DNA of 64,000 nt. Source: Deroplatys truncata. Its lineage: Eukaryota > Arthropoda > Insecta > Mantodea > Mantidae. The notes beneath the pieces were generated by a model, which was not told the origin of the DNA, did not search any database, and saw nothing but the letters and a program-made list of their open reading frames with translations. The position numbers and the translations under genes were made by a program. Below are positions 1-11,443 of this stretch, piece after piece; the first letter of the stretch is position 1, and the number at the start of each line of letters is the position of its first letter. The DNA lies in assembly GCA_030765065.1 (NCBI GenBank), contig CM060989.1:37563501-37627500 (forward strand), in the 5' to 3' direction.

Positions 1-74
1 TTTTGGGCGGGAGATATTGTTAAAAATATTCGTGTTGTATACTTATAAGATGCTGAACTTAATGCAGAGTAATG

Positions 75-338
75 TATTTCGTTTTGCTTTTTAGTTATGC
101 TGTTCAGGCCTTTTTCTTAGTAATGTTTTTGGATTCAGGCAGTCAAAACGTGTATTTTTGCTGAAATCTGGGTATCCAATTTTTGGGTGAAGTATAATAC
201 TTCCCCTACTTCGTAGTAGATAAAGTAAATAATATTTTTGAGTTCAGGAAGCCTCAAAATATGTGTTCTAGTAAAATCTTGGTATCGAATTTTCGGGTGG
301 AATGCAATACCTTCTCTTCGCTACGTAGTAGAGAAAGG
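75..338 (+). repeat. Rep1 fragments: two successive 3' ends
   Basis: Two consecutive copies of the Rep1 3' end are visible. Each carries the block 'ttggattcaggcag' or its variant, then 'ggtatc..aattttTGGGTG', 'aatactt' and a terminal CGTAGTAGA-AAAG motif (ends near 226 and 338). They are diverged and truncated at the 5' side. Confidence 0.7.
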
Positions 339-1186
339 AAAATAGTTTTATTTTTGCAGATCAATAGTTGTGCAAGTCGGTTTTCTAGGCACCGGATCCA
401 AACCCGGGAATTCAGGCATTAGCCCTGACCTGCCCACTATCACAGAGAAACTATCAATTTTCAACTCTTCTGCGGCAACACGCCAGCATTCAGCGCCTGC
501 AGTGACAAAGTTCTGAACTAGTGCTTCTGCTGGTGCTGCCAACATATCCCGAAGGACTGCACGGGATGAACCTCCCTGTTCTTTGCAGTGAACTTGGCAG
601 GAACAATTTGTGCTAGAGTACGTCTTGTGTTGACTCGTTTAAACACGTTTACACCCCAAGGTGGGGTTTGCTTACATCCGTAGGTGCGCGGGGTCTGGGG
701 ATATTTCTATCGATCAGCTTGCGTCTCGCACCCTGGCATTTACCGACATCAGTTGGTCGCCGGAGAGCACGGCGAGTACACGTCAGGCTGGAAACATCCG
801 ACAAGCTAAGGGCGTGTTGCTATTTATCGCGAGGGCCTCACAGTGAATCTCCTACAAATACTTACTTGGTGTATCATTTCGACATTTGTTTAAACAGTCA
901 CAGTGCTCTAAAGTGTAAGTTAGAACCTGTCACCGGAAAGCCGGCTTTTTATGCCTCGCCCCTTTAAACCGGGGCTGAAGAAATTTGATACACCGGCCAC
1001 TGCTGCTTCATCCAACGTTCTAATACTTCGAAGGTTCGTAAACCCAAAAATCTGTATTCTTTTCTGTATGTATGCAAATATTATGAAAAGAGAGAAATTG
1101 TGTGAATGCGTGCGCGCACGCGTGTGTGGGCAAGCGTGCGTGCGTGTGTATTCAGGTTAATTTCCGAAACCACTCGTCCCATTTTG
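339..1186. other. Unidentified stretch, locally GC-richer
   Basis: No recognisable element. The minus strand is open from about 620 down to 348 and would encode a peptide containing AGAECWRVAAEELKI, but I do not recognise it and see no start or splice signals that make it a gene. 660-970 is GC-richer than its surroundings. 1090-1150 has a CG/TG-rich simple stretch (cgtgcgcgcacgcgtgtgtg). Confidence 0.3.
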
Positions 1187-1954
1187 ACTTAATTTACCAC
1201 GTACCGAGTAGGTAGGGAAAGTATTACATTCCACCCACAATTTAGATACCGAAATTTCACCGGAAATACATGTTTTGAAGCGCTCTAAATACAAAAAAAG
1301 CATTTTTAGAAAAACACACAAAAAATTTCATATCAACACCAAACTTGTTGTTTATGTTCAGTACCTTGCAAAGAAAATCCCCCTACACCAAGCTACCCTT
1401 TAAATGGAACATTTTTTTTCAACTTGTGATTTACTAAAACTGGCTCTCACGTTTTTGATTAAAATGCCACATATTAAAGATATTTAAATATAAATAAAAT
1501 GTATATATTGAATTTTCTGGGAATAGCCCTTGAAGTCCTTTTCATTCGGAAATAATTTTGTATAACTGGTAAACGTTAAGCGATAAGCGAAGACATACCA
1601 CACAGCTAATCAAGAACTCTTTAAAACATACAATTTATTTCCAACAACATGTTTTGTGGCATCAGCCATTTCCAAGATATCCGTTATTAATGGTTCGAAT
1701 TGTTCAATGCTTAGGCATTATAAGTCCTGTCAACATTCAGTTGTTTCTCGCGATTGCATGGAAACAGTGTGGAATTTTAAGGCTAGCGTATAGCATCCAA
1801 TTCTTAAACATTTGACTATCGCCGTTCGCTTTGTATCTATAGCGAGATGTGTAGTGTAGCTATTTCTGCAAAATAAGCTTTAGCAAGAGTAGTTTTTATA
1901 CCCACTAATAAACGATAGAGGGTAGAGAATATCATGTGAATGTATCACATTAGA
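1187..1954 (-). repeat. Rep1 copy, old diverged subfamily
   Basis: The minus-orientation unit opens with a degraded end (ACTTAATTTACCACGTA). It then runs through 'gcattccaccc'-like, 'caccggaaatacatgttttgag' and 'ccctttaaatggaacat' blocks, and closes with 'atgtatcacattaga'. It lacks the long microsatellite and differs throughout from the young copies at 41-44 kb. Confidence 0.75.
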
Positions 1955-2235
1955 TTTTTATATTTATTGCAGCTCGGTTTTGTTGGTGAACGCTGTTTAC
2001 AAGATACTTTAAAAGTGTTTAAACTAGTGTGTTTAAGAGGCATTTTTACATTGATATCGCAAATTTACCATTTTAAGATGTTAATAAGAATATTTTACTA
2101 CTATATCACAAATGTAACACATGTTTTCTAACTTTGTATCCAACTGAATAACAAGAGTTGCCTTGAAACCTTAAGTTTGAGTGGTGGGTAGTATTCAATT
2201 TTATAACCTTAATTTCATTTTAATGTATTTATTTT

Positions 2236-3000
2236 ACTTTCTTAACTACATTCCTATAGTAGGTAGAGGAAATATTACATTCCGCCCAAAAATACGATAC
2301 GGAAAGTTCGCCGGAAACACACGTTTGGGGCACCCTGAATCTAAAAATATGACCGTTTGTGTTTTCTGTCTCTGTATGTGAGTTTGTGAACAGCATTACT
2401 CAAAACGAAAAGTCGATTAAATAACCAAACTTGGTATTTAATTTTAGCGTCTTCCAAGTACGCGACACGAAGATTTTCAAGAAAATCCCACAACCCCAAA
2501 ATACCCTTCACATGGAGAGCTTTTCGTTACTTTTTTTTTCTAAAAAATAGCTAAAACGATTTTCGTTAAATCACCATATATTAAAGATATTTATATGGCA
2601 AATAAAATGTATAAAGTTTCATTTCTACCCCGCCCTTAACTACAATGGTCTTATCGACGGTCTTTCCTTTGGAATATACAAGTATTATTGCCTATAGGCA
2701 ATGGTGCTAACTCGTATTCGCATGTCGTTAGATTTCTAGTAAACTTGGGGTTTTAATCATCAGATTTCACACATACACACACACACACATTCACACTCTC
2801 ATTCACACTTCCAGACTCTGTGGATGATAGAAATAATCTTTCCTAGAGAAACATCCGCACTCCACAGCCGGGAATCGAACTCGGGACTCCTCGCACAGCA
2901 GGCAGGTGCTTTACTAATATTTGTGTAACTTATAAACTGTAAGAGATGGAATGAAGAATATATATTATTATATCTCGTTAAAGCACACAATTTATATCAA
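2236..3000 (-). repeat. Rep1 copy interrupted by SINE-4
   Basis: The Rep1 end begins at ACTTTCTTAACTAC (2236). Body blocks run to about 2640, then a SINE-4 copy follows. Rep1 sequence resumes near 2916 ('gtgtaacttataaac', 'ctcgttaaagcacacaatttat'). The next Rep1 copy truncates it at about 3000. Confidence 0.65.
2641..2915 (-). mobile_element. SINE-4, tRNA-derived, partial
   Basis: On the minus strand the right half of a tRNA-like head is visible, with a B-box-like GAGTTCGATTCCC and arms ending CCGGCTGTGGAG. A tail with an AC microsatellite follows, then 'gcgaatacgagttagcacc', ending in TTGCCTATAGGC. The tail matches the copy at 14612-14815. The A-box half is missing, so this is a 5'-truncated copy. 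Confidence 0.6.
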
Positions 3001-3010
3001 ATTAATTTTT

Positions 3011-3085
3011 AGTTTCTCTATTACGTATAGTAAGTAGTGGAAGTATTGCATTCCACCCAAAATTTTGATGTCGAGATTTCATCGG

Positions 3086-3120
<35 letters not shown>

Positions 3121-3905
3121 TATGTGTGTGTGTGTTTTGAGGCCCCCTGAAGCCCCCAAAAAAAGTATTTTTAGAAAAATTTCGGCGCGCGCATATGGGC
3201 GTATGACTCTGAACAGTAAAACTCAAAATGTTAAGTAGGATAAATACCAAAGTTGGTATTTAGGTTCAGTACCGTCCAAAGATGCGACAAGCAGATTTTC
3301 AAGAAAATCCCCATACCGCAAGATACCCTTTACATGGAGCATTTTCCAAATTTCTGATTTTATAAAAAAAATATCTCTAATTTGGATTAAAACCATATAT
3401 ATTAAGGATATTTATATGAAAAATAAAATTCATATCGTTAATTTTCTGTAAATACCTTGAGAAGTCCATTTCATTCGGATGGAATGTGTATAACCTTGTA
3501 TAACTGGTAAATGTTAAGTGATAGATGAAAACGTACCAGACAAGAAATGCTCTTTAAAGCACACAATTTATTTTAAATAACTATTTTTGTGGAATCAGCC
3601 ATTTCCGAGATAATTCATTATTAATAGTTCGAATTATTCAATATTTAGCCATTCTTTTAAAGTCCTGATGATTTTAAGTTGTTTCTCGTGATGTTATGGA
3701 AATAGTGTGACATTTTAGAGTCCAGTTCAAAAACATTTAGCTATTCCTATTCCCTTTGTATCTGCAACGAAGTGTGTAATGCAGCTATTTCCGGAAAGGT
3801 TTATCTGATTAAAATGAAGTAGATAGGAAAGTAAGCTTGTGTAAGAATAACTTGTATAACTACTAATAAGCGTTTAGAGAGTAGAGAATATCATGTAAAT
3901 GTTTG
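3011..3905 (-). repeat. Rep1 copy, near full length
   Basis: Opens AGTTTCTCTATTACGTATAG and runs through the standard block order to 'gagaatatcatgtaaatg'. A (TA)n microsatellite at 3088-3116 is embedded next to 'tcatcggaaata', where most copies have none. Confidence 0.75.
3088..3116. repeat. (TA)n microsatellite
   Basis: Uninterrupted TA dinucleotides inside the Rep1 copy 3011-3905, followed by a TG-rich stretch (tatgtgtgtgtgtg). Confidence 0.95.
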
Positions 3906-4220
3906 AGTTTTTGTGTAGATAACCATTTCTGATATATACCTTAATATTGGTTTGAATTTTCAGGGTTTCAAAGCCATTACATAACGACACTTTCTTTATA
4001 AATGTGACTATCGGGTTACTTAGTGTATCGTAAAACGAAATGTGTAAATATAAATAGGTTAACAAAAATAGCTAGAAGCTTTGTAATAATAGTGTATAGA
4101 AGATTATGTAGGGAAAGCCATTGAAATGCAACACATTAAATTATTGTTTTTATTTTAGCAACAGTCACTCATCGTACAACGCTATAAAAACTTATGACAA
4201 CACTATAAAGGTACGAAACA
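3906..4220 (-). repeat. Degraded Rep1-like remnant
   Basis: Weak Rep1 tail similarity: 'cgtaaaacgaaatgtgtaa' followed near 4105-4135 by 'gtagggaaagcca..tgcaacacattaaatt'. The rest is unrecognised AT-rich sequence. Confidence 0.35.
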
Positions 4221-4264
4221 AAAAACTACACAAGCAGTGGAGTAACTAAGATAAATCACTAAAA
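4221..4264 (+). repeat. Left copy of 44/45-bp direct repeat flanking Rep1
   Basis: Begins AAAAACTACACAAGCAGTGG and ends ATCACTAAAA. The same sequence occurs immediately after the Rep1 copy at 5101-5145 with a single extra A. The pair brackets the Rep1 unit exactly and has the form of an unusually long target-site duplication. Confidence 0.9.
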
Positions 4265-5100
4265 TTTTTTTGATGTGTTACACTCACATGACTTTCTCCA
4301 CTCTTGTACAAACTATTTTTACAAACGCTTATTGTCCATATGCTTCATGTTAATCGAGATGTTAATCTTATTGCTAATTTTCTTGTAGATGCAAGGGGAA
4401 TTGGTAGGCTTTAAGCGATAGTCAAATATTTTAAGAGCTAGTTGCTAAGTGGAGCATTCCATTCTCTTTGCATATCCAGGACCAAAAAAAGTGAATAACG
4501 AATTTCCATTTGAGAAAAAGCATAAGTATTGGAAAGTTTAAGGGAATAACAAGCAATATCTCGAAAATGGTCCACTCAACAACAAAAATGTTTATGACAT
4601 AAATTGTGTATTTTTTGCGTAATAAAAGTTTGTGTATCTCATGATTTACCAGTTATGCAAAAGTCGTTCACAATGAAGAATACTTTTGGAGCCATTCCCA
4701 GAAAATTCAAGATATACATTTCATTTGTCATGAAAATATCTTAAACATATGATATTTTAATCAAAATCGTTAGAGCCATTTTTGAGAAAATTAAAATTTT
4801 CTAAAAATGTTCCATGTAAAGGGTAGTCTGGGGTGGGGGGATTTTCTTGAAAACCTTCGAGTCGCATCTCTGGAAGATACTGAACCTAAATACCAAGTTA
4901 TTGTTCGTTTCTGAGTTATGCTATTCACAGACAGACAGACAACACAGACACACATACACACACACACACGGACATGTTTCCAAAAATGCTTTTTTTGGAT
5001 TCAGGGGATCTCAAAACATATATTTCCGGTGAAATCTGGGTATCGAGTTTTTGGGTCGAATACAATACTTCCCCTACTTACTGTATGTAGTAGAGAAAGT
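4265..5100 (+). repeat. Rep1 copy bracketed by 44/45-bp direct repeats
   Basis: The + orientation unit starts with a T-run and TGATGTGTTACACTCACATG and ends GTAGTAGAGAAAGT at 5100. It includes the usual body and the AC/CAGA microsatellite (4925-4972). It is the only copy here with a long flanking duplication, so it defines the outer limits of a mobile unit (about 836 bp). Confidence 0.85.
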
Positions 5101-5145
5101 AAAAACTACACAAGCAGTGGAGTAACTAAGATAAAATCACTAAAA
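5101..5145 (+). repeat. Right copy of 44/45-bp direct repeat
   Basis: Identical to 4221-4264 except for one inserted A (GATAAAATCAC versus GATAAATCAC). It directly abuts the Rep1 terminus AGAAAGT. Confidence 0.9.
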
Positions 5146-7196
5146 AGACAAAGAACATGAAAAGAAGTGAATCTCATTCAGGTCCCTTAGGCACACAATA
5201 ACAAATTAAACATAAAAAAGGGAGCTGTAGAATTAGTGATGAGTTAATCTTCCGGTTCATTCGGTAACAGCAGATGGTCTTGAGGCAGACGGCTTCGAAT
5301 CCTGGTGATATTACGTATGTGTATTGGTGTTTATCGAGGCAAAACATATAAAATTACGCAGGAAAAGGACAAGTTTCAAAAAGTTACTCCCTTCAATTCC
5401 TTGCATACCAATTTTAACATTTGGAGCTGTTTCAATGAAACTGATACCTAATTTGCAGCATACCTTTTAAACTACCTATGCATATTTTCAACCCTTGCAT
5501 ACGGATTCTGCACTGTTTATCCTATATGAATAAAACATTGATCATCGCGCTGTAGAACAACGCAAGAATTATAGGTTCCTAAACAACTTCCAAAAACTAC
5601 GCCATAACTAATTAACCGCTGCATAGAAGTCTACACCGTCTCACCGATTTAGCAAAACTTGATCATTTACGCTTTAAAACACAGAAAAAATTATAGGCTA
5701 CATTATTTTTTTTAAATAGCATCCTTATTTTTAAACTCCATGTACAGATCTAACTCTACATAACTCTACAGAAAGCTGCACACTTTACTGTAAAACACGG
5801 CGAAAGCTATAAGGTACCACTGAGAGTCCAGAAGTAATGTATGTCCATACCTTGTCACGATTCCATGCTTCAAATCATGAGAAACGGGGACAAAACTCGC
5901 TAGTTATGCAAAACTAAGGGTTGCGACTTAGAGGAATACCGAGAGCTTAAATGACATTCTAAAAGAAGTAATTTTTACAATTTATTTTATATTTATAAAA
6001 TTAATTTTCCATTACAAACATAAGCCTCCTTTCTATTCGATTTAGTTCAATGCAGACATCACAAGTGCAGATCATTTATTATAATTTTTAATATGAAAGA
6101 AAATTGGAGGAGATTTAAAACAAAAATATGTTTGAAACCTACAAATAATATAAAATACAACTAGGGCTCAGCGCAATAGACGCTAAAATACTTAAAACAA
6201 GCAGACAAATAGGCACTTCAACAAGTTCAAAATTAGGCATTATCAGTAATGATATGCATTGAAGTAGGCACAATCATTTATTCATTTACCACTTAAAACA
6301 CATTTTGGCATGACAGAACAGTATAGAAATATAAAATATCCATATACCATATAGTAAATGTATTAAATTCCACTATTCTTTTAATGAAGTGTGAACTGTA
6401 AACATATTTCTTTAAATTTGCACCCTTCAGTTATTATGTATTTTTATGGCACATCCTATTATTACCTTTTAAGTAATTCTTCTCTTGGATGCGTTTTGCA
6501 CTCCCACGATGGTCTATAATTATTATTGAGTCTGCATATATTATTTTTAAAGAGACTACTGTTGTCTTTACAATGAAATAAGGCTAGTTTTATTAGGTCA
6601 GTACTGTTTTTTCACTCACGTGGGAAGTAGAAAACAATAAAACCACTGTATTAATGAACAACGCGATCAGTAATACTAAAATGATGGATTTTCTTGTCGT
6701 AGACCAATAGTTCTTTAGAGTTGACCATTTACCGTACGCTTTATTGTGCTAAGTAGCCACTATTTTACTATTACACAAAACAAGGCAACTGTTGACATTA
6801 GTAAGGGAATGGCAGTATTGCAAACTTCCTCAGGCACGTTGTCAACAGTGGATTATGGCTGAGAGCGCGAAATATTAATTGAAATAGTAAGGTAAATCAC
6901 TTTAACAAATACCATTAACAAATAACCGCCAATAACAAAAATAATGAAATTACGATAGGTAAAAGCTTTGATAAAAAGCCATATTAGGCCTCTAAGCTAT
7001 GAAAAAGCATATCTTCAGATTACCTTCCTGTTTGGAGTACTTATATCTACAATATTTCAATAACCTTTATCATGTTTACGCATGTGTTCTAGAGATTCTT
7101 CACCCTTTCACATACTTTAACCTTGCCCAGAGAGTTAATATGTGCTCTGATTGTAATAAACCCTTAAGGATCGGCTTCACAGTTTAAATTTGTCGT
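5146..7196. other. Unannotated AT-rich stretch
   Basis: I see no coding potential, repeat similarity to the rest of the window, or RNA gene in this stretch. Short open frames only. Confidence 0.5.
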
Positions 7197-7468
7197 CCTC
7201 TGTGGTGTAGTGCTTACCGTGCTAGCCTCTAGTTCCCGAGGTCGCGGGTTCAAACCCGCGGAGGGCGTAAAGGTCCTTAGCATGGCTTCCTTTCGGAAGG
7301 GAAGTAATACCGGTGGTCCTGTGTCGTATATTTACGGCATGTAAAAGAACCTCAAGCCTGATAAAGAGGCCTCTGAGCAAAATTACCGGTCTTTCACGCC
7401 CAATATAGAATAGGACGTTAAGGACCACAGCAGTTAAAGAGCGTCCATAAATAAAACTCAATTTAATT
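7197..7468 (+). mobile_element. SINE-1, tRNA-derived retroposon
   Basis: The tRNA-like head at 7197-7268 has an A-box-like TGGTGTAGTGCTTACC, a B box GGGTTCAAACCC and a CCGCGG-type acceptor/T-arm pairing. A family-specific body follows ('ggaagggaagtaataccggtgg', 'gccatg/gcatgtaaaagaacctca', 'gcgtccataaataaaact') and an AT-rich tail. A second copy lies on the minus strand at 17100-17396, which shows that this is a dispersed SINE rather than a functional tRNA. Confidence 0.8.
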
Positions 7469-8255
7469 TAATTTTACAGTTTAAACTTAAGCTGAAACCT
7501 TTAGTAAGCTACTGACGCCGCTTAAGTAAGCCTTGAGTTTTGCGAGTCTCACAGTAGGGCAACTGGATCCGGCTTTGCTGAGCTGAACAATTCCACGGAA
7601 CAGTAAAGTTGGTAAGATTTGCGCATGCGCATCGAGGTGAATCCCCACGGTTTGTTTATGGCAAAGCTGTTCCTAAAATAAACTTTTGTGAGCTATCCAA
7701 CATCAGAAATTTAAAATGACCGAAAAACTAGACTCACAACTTAAAACTTTACTTCTAAAGAAGTCAGCTTTCTCCTAGAAATTGTGAAGCAGCATGAGCA
7801 TGTAATATTGTTCAAGCAACAGACAAATTATATGGAGTAAGAAAAACCAAACGTGGGGGAAATTGCAATACGGGTGGATTAAAACGGTGTGAAACAATTT
7901 TGATCACTCTGCACGCTGTGAATTTGAAGTATCGGAAAGATCTCCAGCTGCAATTAGCATGGTTTCACAGCTCACACATTTTTTCAGCATCTTCAGTCAG
8001 TACCTGACGCAGTATATTTCTCCTTGGTGGGGTTCACCGGGTCAAGTGTCGTCTCTCGCAGAACTTGCTGTTTTCTTCCAGAAGTGATTGAATTAGAAGA
8101 CTGTCAGTAAACCATATGTACTATATTATTATGTATAACTTTGGTGCCAGAGGGGCCTCCTGTGGCTGACCTCAGATTAGTTTATATTGTTATTGTGTAT
8201 TTTATCATGATTCCGAATAGCATGTCTAATGCTGAACGAATCTATCCAATAAAAA
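7469..8255. other. Unannotated stretch
   Basis: No ORF, repeat or RNA signal that I can support. Confidence 0.4.
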
Positions 8256-9088
8256 TCTGATGTGTTACACTCACATGACTTTCTCTGCTCTTGTACAAAC
8301 TATTTTTACAAACGCTTATTCTCCATATGCTTCATGTTAATTGAGGTGTTAATCTTATTATTAATTCTCTTGTAGATGCAAGGAGAATTGGTAGGCTTTA
8401 AGCGATAGTCAAATAGGTTGCTATGTGGAGTATTCCATTCTCTTTGTATTACCCGGACAAAAAAAATGAATAACGAATTCCCATTTGAGAAAAAGTATAA
8501 CTATTGGAAAATTAAAGGGAATAACAAGCAATATTTCGAAAATGGTTCACTCAACAACAAAAATGTATATGACATAAATTGTGTATTTTAACGCGATCTA
8601 CATTTTTTGTGTAGTAAAATTTTGTCTATCTCTTATGGTTTACCAGTTATGCAAAAGTCGTTCACAATGAAGAATACTTTTGGAGACATTCCCAGAAAAT
8701 TCCAGATATAAATTTTATTTGTCATGAAAGTATCTTAAACATATGATATTTTAATCAAAATCGTTAGAGCCATTTTTGAGAAAATTAAAATTTTCGAAAA
8801 ATGTTCCATGTAAAGGGTAATCTGGGGTGGGGGGATTTTCTTGAAAACCTTCGTGTCGCATCTCTGGAAGATACTGAACCTAAATACCAAGTTTGGTGTT
8901 TATCCGACTGTTCGTTTCTGACTTATGCTGTTCACAGATACACAGACACACACACACGGACATGTTTCCAAAAATGCTTTTTTTTGGATTCAGGGGGTCT
9001 CAAAACATATATTTCCAGTGAAATCTCGGTATCGAATTTTGGGTGTAATACAATACTCCCCCTACTTACTATACGTAGTAGAGAAAGT
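8256..9088 (+). repeat. Rep1 copy, full length (833 bp)
   Basis: Runs from TCTGATGTGTTACACTCAC to CGTAGTAGAGAAAGT. Flanked by TAAAAA on the left and AAAAAG on the right, so any target duplication is only a short A-run. It contains the open frame beginning MFHVKGNLGWGDF that recurs in many copies. Confidence 0.9.
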
Positions 9089-9984
9089 AAAAAGTCTCCC
9101 ATAAATCTATGGGCATGGCAGTCTTGATAGGAACAACCCCAGGTGCGGCCGAGGCGCTGCCCATATCAACGCCCACCTTTGGGTATGGTAACCAGCGTAA
9201 CATCTGCTCTAAGGCACTAGGTAACCAGAAACTGATCTTTCCCAAATACTTAATCCTAAAACTGGCTTGCTTGTTCACTTTCATTGTCTCTACTAGTTTA
9301 CTATATTAAATTTATGTTATCATTTTTATAAATTGTGTCTTGCTATTCAGAGTTGCTCTCCAACTTCCTCCCGCTATGCTCCCAAATTGTAATGCCTTTA
9401 CCCATTCTAAGGTACGACATTACAATATAACCTCACGGCCAAGAGAAACATTATTTCTGAAATATAAATCAATACGTTATATTAAACATAACGGTAATGC
9501 GTGCGACAATATATACAATAAAAGCATGAAGTATACATTTAAAAACTAAGTTTTGTTTCTTACCAGTCAGTTTTATGTTTAATCGTATCATCTATAATTT
9601 CTGGTACCATGGTCAATGAACACCGTTTACCTAATCAAAATCTCTCGCAGAATTCTCGGTCATTCTGTACATGAAAATGGATTAGACGTCTTCCAAACAT
9701 TTTAGATTGTCTTCTGTTGTGCATGTGAGTTAAAATAATTTGAATTTCCTCATCGCTAATATCATCTTCAGATAACATGGCAACTCCTTGGCTTAAACCT
9801 CGGTTAAAACCAAGCAACGTATAAGCTCAGCTTATCACTTGAACTACGCACCGTAATACTCCATTGTAGCGTAAGCCTGATTAGAAGCTTAAGTCTAAAC
9901 TGTGAAACCGGGCCTAAAACAAGCACTCCTTGCTTCCTTCTCAGTTTTAAGGTCACATGCACATGTGTAAATTTGCTCGCGCGC
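9089..9984. other. Unannotated stretch
   Basis: No confident feature. The minus strand at 9635-9817 encodes a 60-residue peptide with an acidic patch (SEDDISDEEIQ) and HFHVQNDREFCERF. It could be the start of a transposase (a Harbinger-like one is a guess), but there is no catalytic region to support this. Confidence 0.25.
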
Positions 9985-10122
9985 GCGTGCTCAACCCTTC
10001 TTGTAAAAATGCTGTTTTTGGATTCAGGAGATAAAACATGTGTTTTCGGTAAAGTTTGGACATTACATTTTTGGGTGGAATACAACACTTTCTCTCCCTA
10101 CTAGGTAGAGGCAGAGAAGGTA
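9985..10122 (+). repeat. Rep1 3' end fragment
   Basis: Contains 'aaaaatgctgtttttggattcag', 'aaaacatgtgttttcggt' and 'tttttgggtggaatacaa', and ends with a diverged GTAGAGGCAGAGAAGGT terminus. Confidence 0.7.
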
Positions 10123-10174
10123 ATAAATCTTCGAATTGTTATTGCGCAAAATGTTTGCAATGACTACGGTAAAG

Positions 10175-10525
10175 CACGGTGTTTTCCGCACACATACATA
10201 GACAATTTCTATTTTATATTTGAAATATTTTTAAAGTAGTATTTTGGATCTTTGAATAATAATAATAATAATAACAATAATAATAATAATAACCATAGTC
10301 TTAGTTTAATCAGGGTTTTTCCACACACACACACACATATTCAATTTAATATTTACAATACTTTTAAAATAGTATTTTCGATCTTTGGAAAAAAATAATA
10401 ATAATAATCATAGTTATAGTTTAATCAGGGTTTTTACACACACATATTATATTTCATATTTACAATACCTTTAAAGAAGTATTTTCGAGCTTTGAATAAT
10501 AATTACAATAATACGAGAATAATCG
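10175..10525 (+). repeat. Local tandem repeat, about 105-135-bp units
   Basis: Three successive unit starts are visible at about 10231, 10364 and 10471, each reading TTAAA-(A/G)-AGTATTTT followed by (G/C)GATCTTTG or CGAGCTTTG. Each is followed by an AAT-repeat block, 'catagt..tagtttaatcaggg', an AC block and 'atattt..aatac'. Unit length varies with the internal (AAT)n and (AC)n runs. A partial upstream unit begins near 10175. Confidence 0.8.
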
Positions 10526-11261
10526 TAAACATTCGCTTTGTATTTCTCCCTCGTTCTATGCTTATGTTCACGACTCTCACCTTCTCTGCGCCATTTTTCT
10601 GTTCCCTTATTCTTTCGGTAAACATATTGGTTTCCTTCTAAATGTTTGCTTTTATTTGGTGGGCTACTCATAGGCTCTTGTTATTCTTCCATCTGAAGCT
10701 TCAACCCGTCGCCGTGGAAACCTTTGTCATCATCGATATATCCCTCTCTCTCTCTTGCATATAATACCAGCCAACCCTTCATTTCACCATTCCTGCCTTC
10801 CAGATTTTCATATATTTTCAACCATCTCTCTTCGCCCCACTATCTGAAATAAACGAGTAAGGGCGCACCATACCCTGTGAGGTCAGTATAATTCACTCGT
10901 TTACTTTTCCTTGACATATAAAGGGATCTTATAGGTTTTAAAAGATAATAAATTTAATTATATTCTATTCAGGACAAACGTAAAATACTATCCTTGACGC
11001 TATTAATATGGTTATGTTTTTGTCTTTATTTTAAGTTCAGTATATACATAATTTTATTTATAATATAATTTGGTTATTAAAAGATTTTTAAACGTAATTT
11101 TTTCGTTAGGAAAAACCAAGTCGTGTTTGAGAAAATTTTACACAAAAGGACACCCATCTGTGTAAATTATAAAATCTAAAATTTCAGTTAGATACATTTG
11201 AAGTTTGAACAAAAATCAGGATTTAATATTTAATATGTACACTAAATTTCATGCATCTCAC
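10526..11261. other. Unannotated stretch
   Basis: Contains a CT-rich simple run near 10741-10760. No other feature seen. Confidence 0.4.
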
Positions 11262-11440
11262 CTTATCCATTGTATTTTACCCCAAATCTCTGTGTCGAAG
11301 TTTGTTTGAACTGTGTGCAAGTATGTTTCAGAGTCCCGCTGAACCCCCAAAAAGCAAATGTGGAAAATTACCGTCCCTGTGCGTGAGTATCTCTGTCTGT
11401 GTGTGTCAGTGACCAGCATAACTAAAAAAAATGTCTGTCT
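11262..11440 (-). repeat. Rep1 fragment
   Basis: Diverged minus-orientation head: 'ccattgtattttacccc', 'tgtgtcgaagtttg' and 'gtgtgtcagtgaccagcataact'. It abuts a + oriented copy that begins at about 11444. Confidence 0.55.
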
Positions 11441-11443
11441 CCG

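Noticed and set aside
4265-5100. Rep1 as a classic MITE with terminal inverted repeats
   Set aside because: Only a 12-bp inverted motif is shared, and it is subterminal at one end. No fixed-size target duplication is seen across copies.
7197-7268. Functional tRNA gene
   Set aside because: A and B boxes are present, but the same head plus a 200-bp family-specific body occurs at 17100-17396, so it is a SINE head.
8801-9127. Recurrent ~95-residue open frame in many Rep1 copies (begins MFHVKGNLGWGDFLENL)
   Set aside because: It recurs because the repeat recurs. The same DNA is also open on the opposite strand and in a second frame. It runs through a variable-length dinucleotide microsatellite, and indels shift it between copies without sign of frame conservation.
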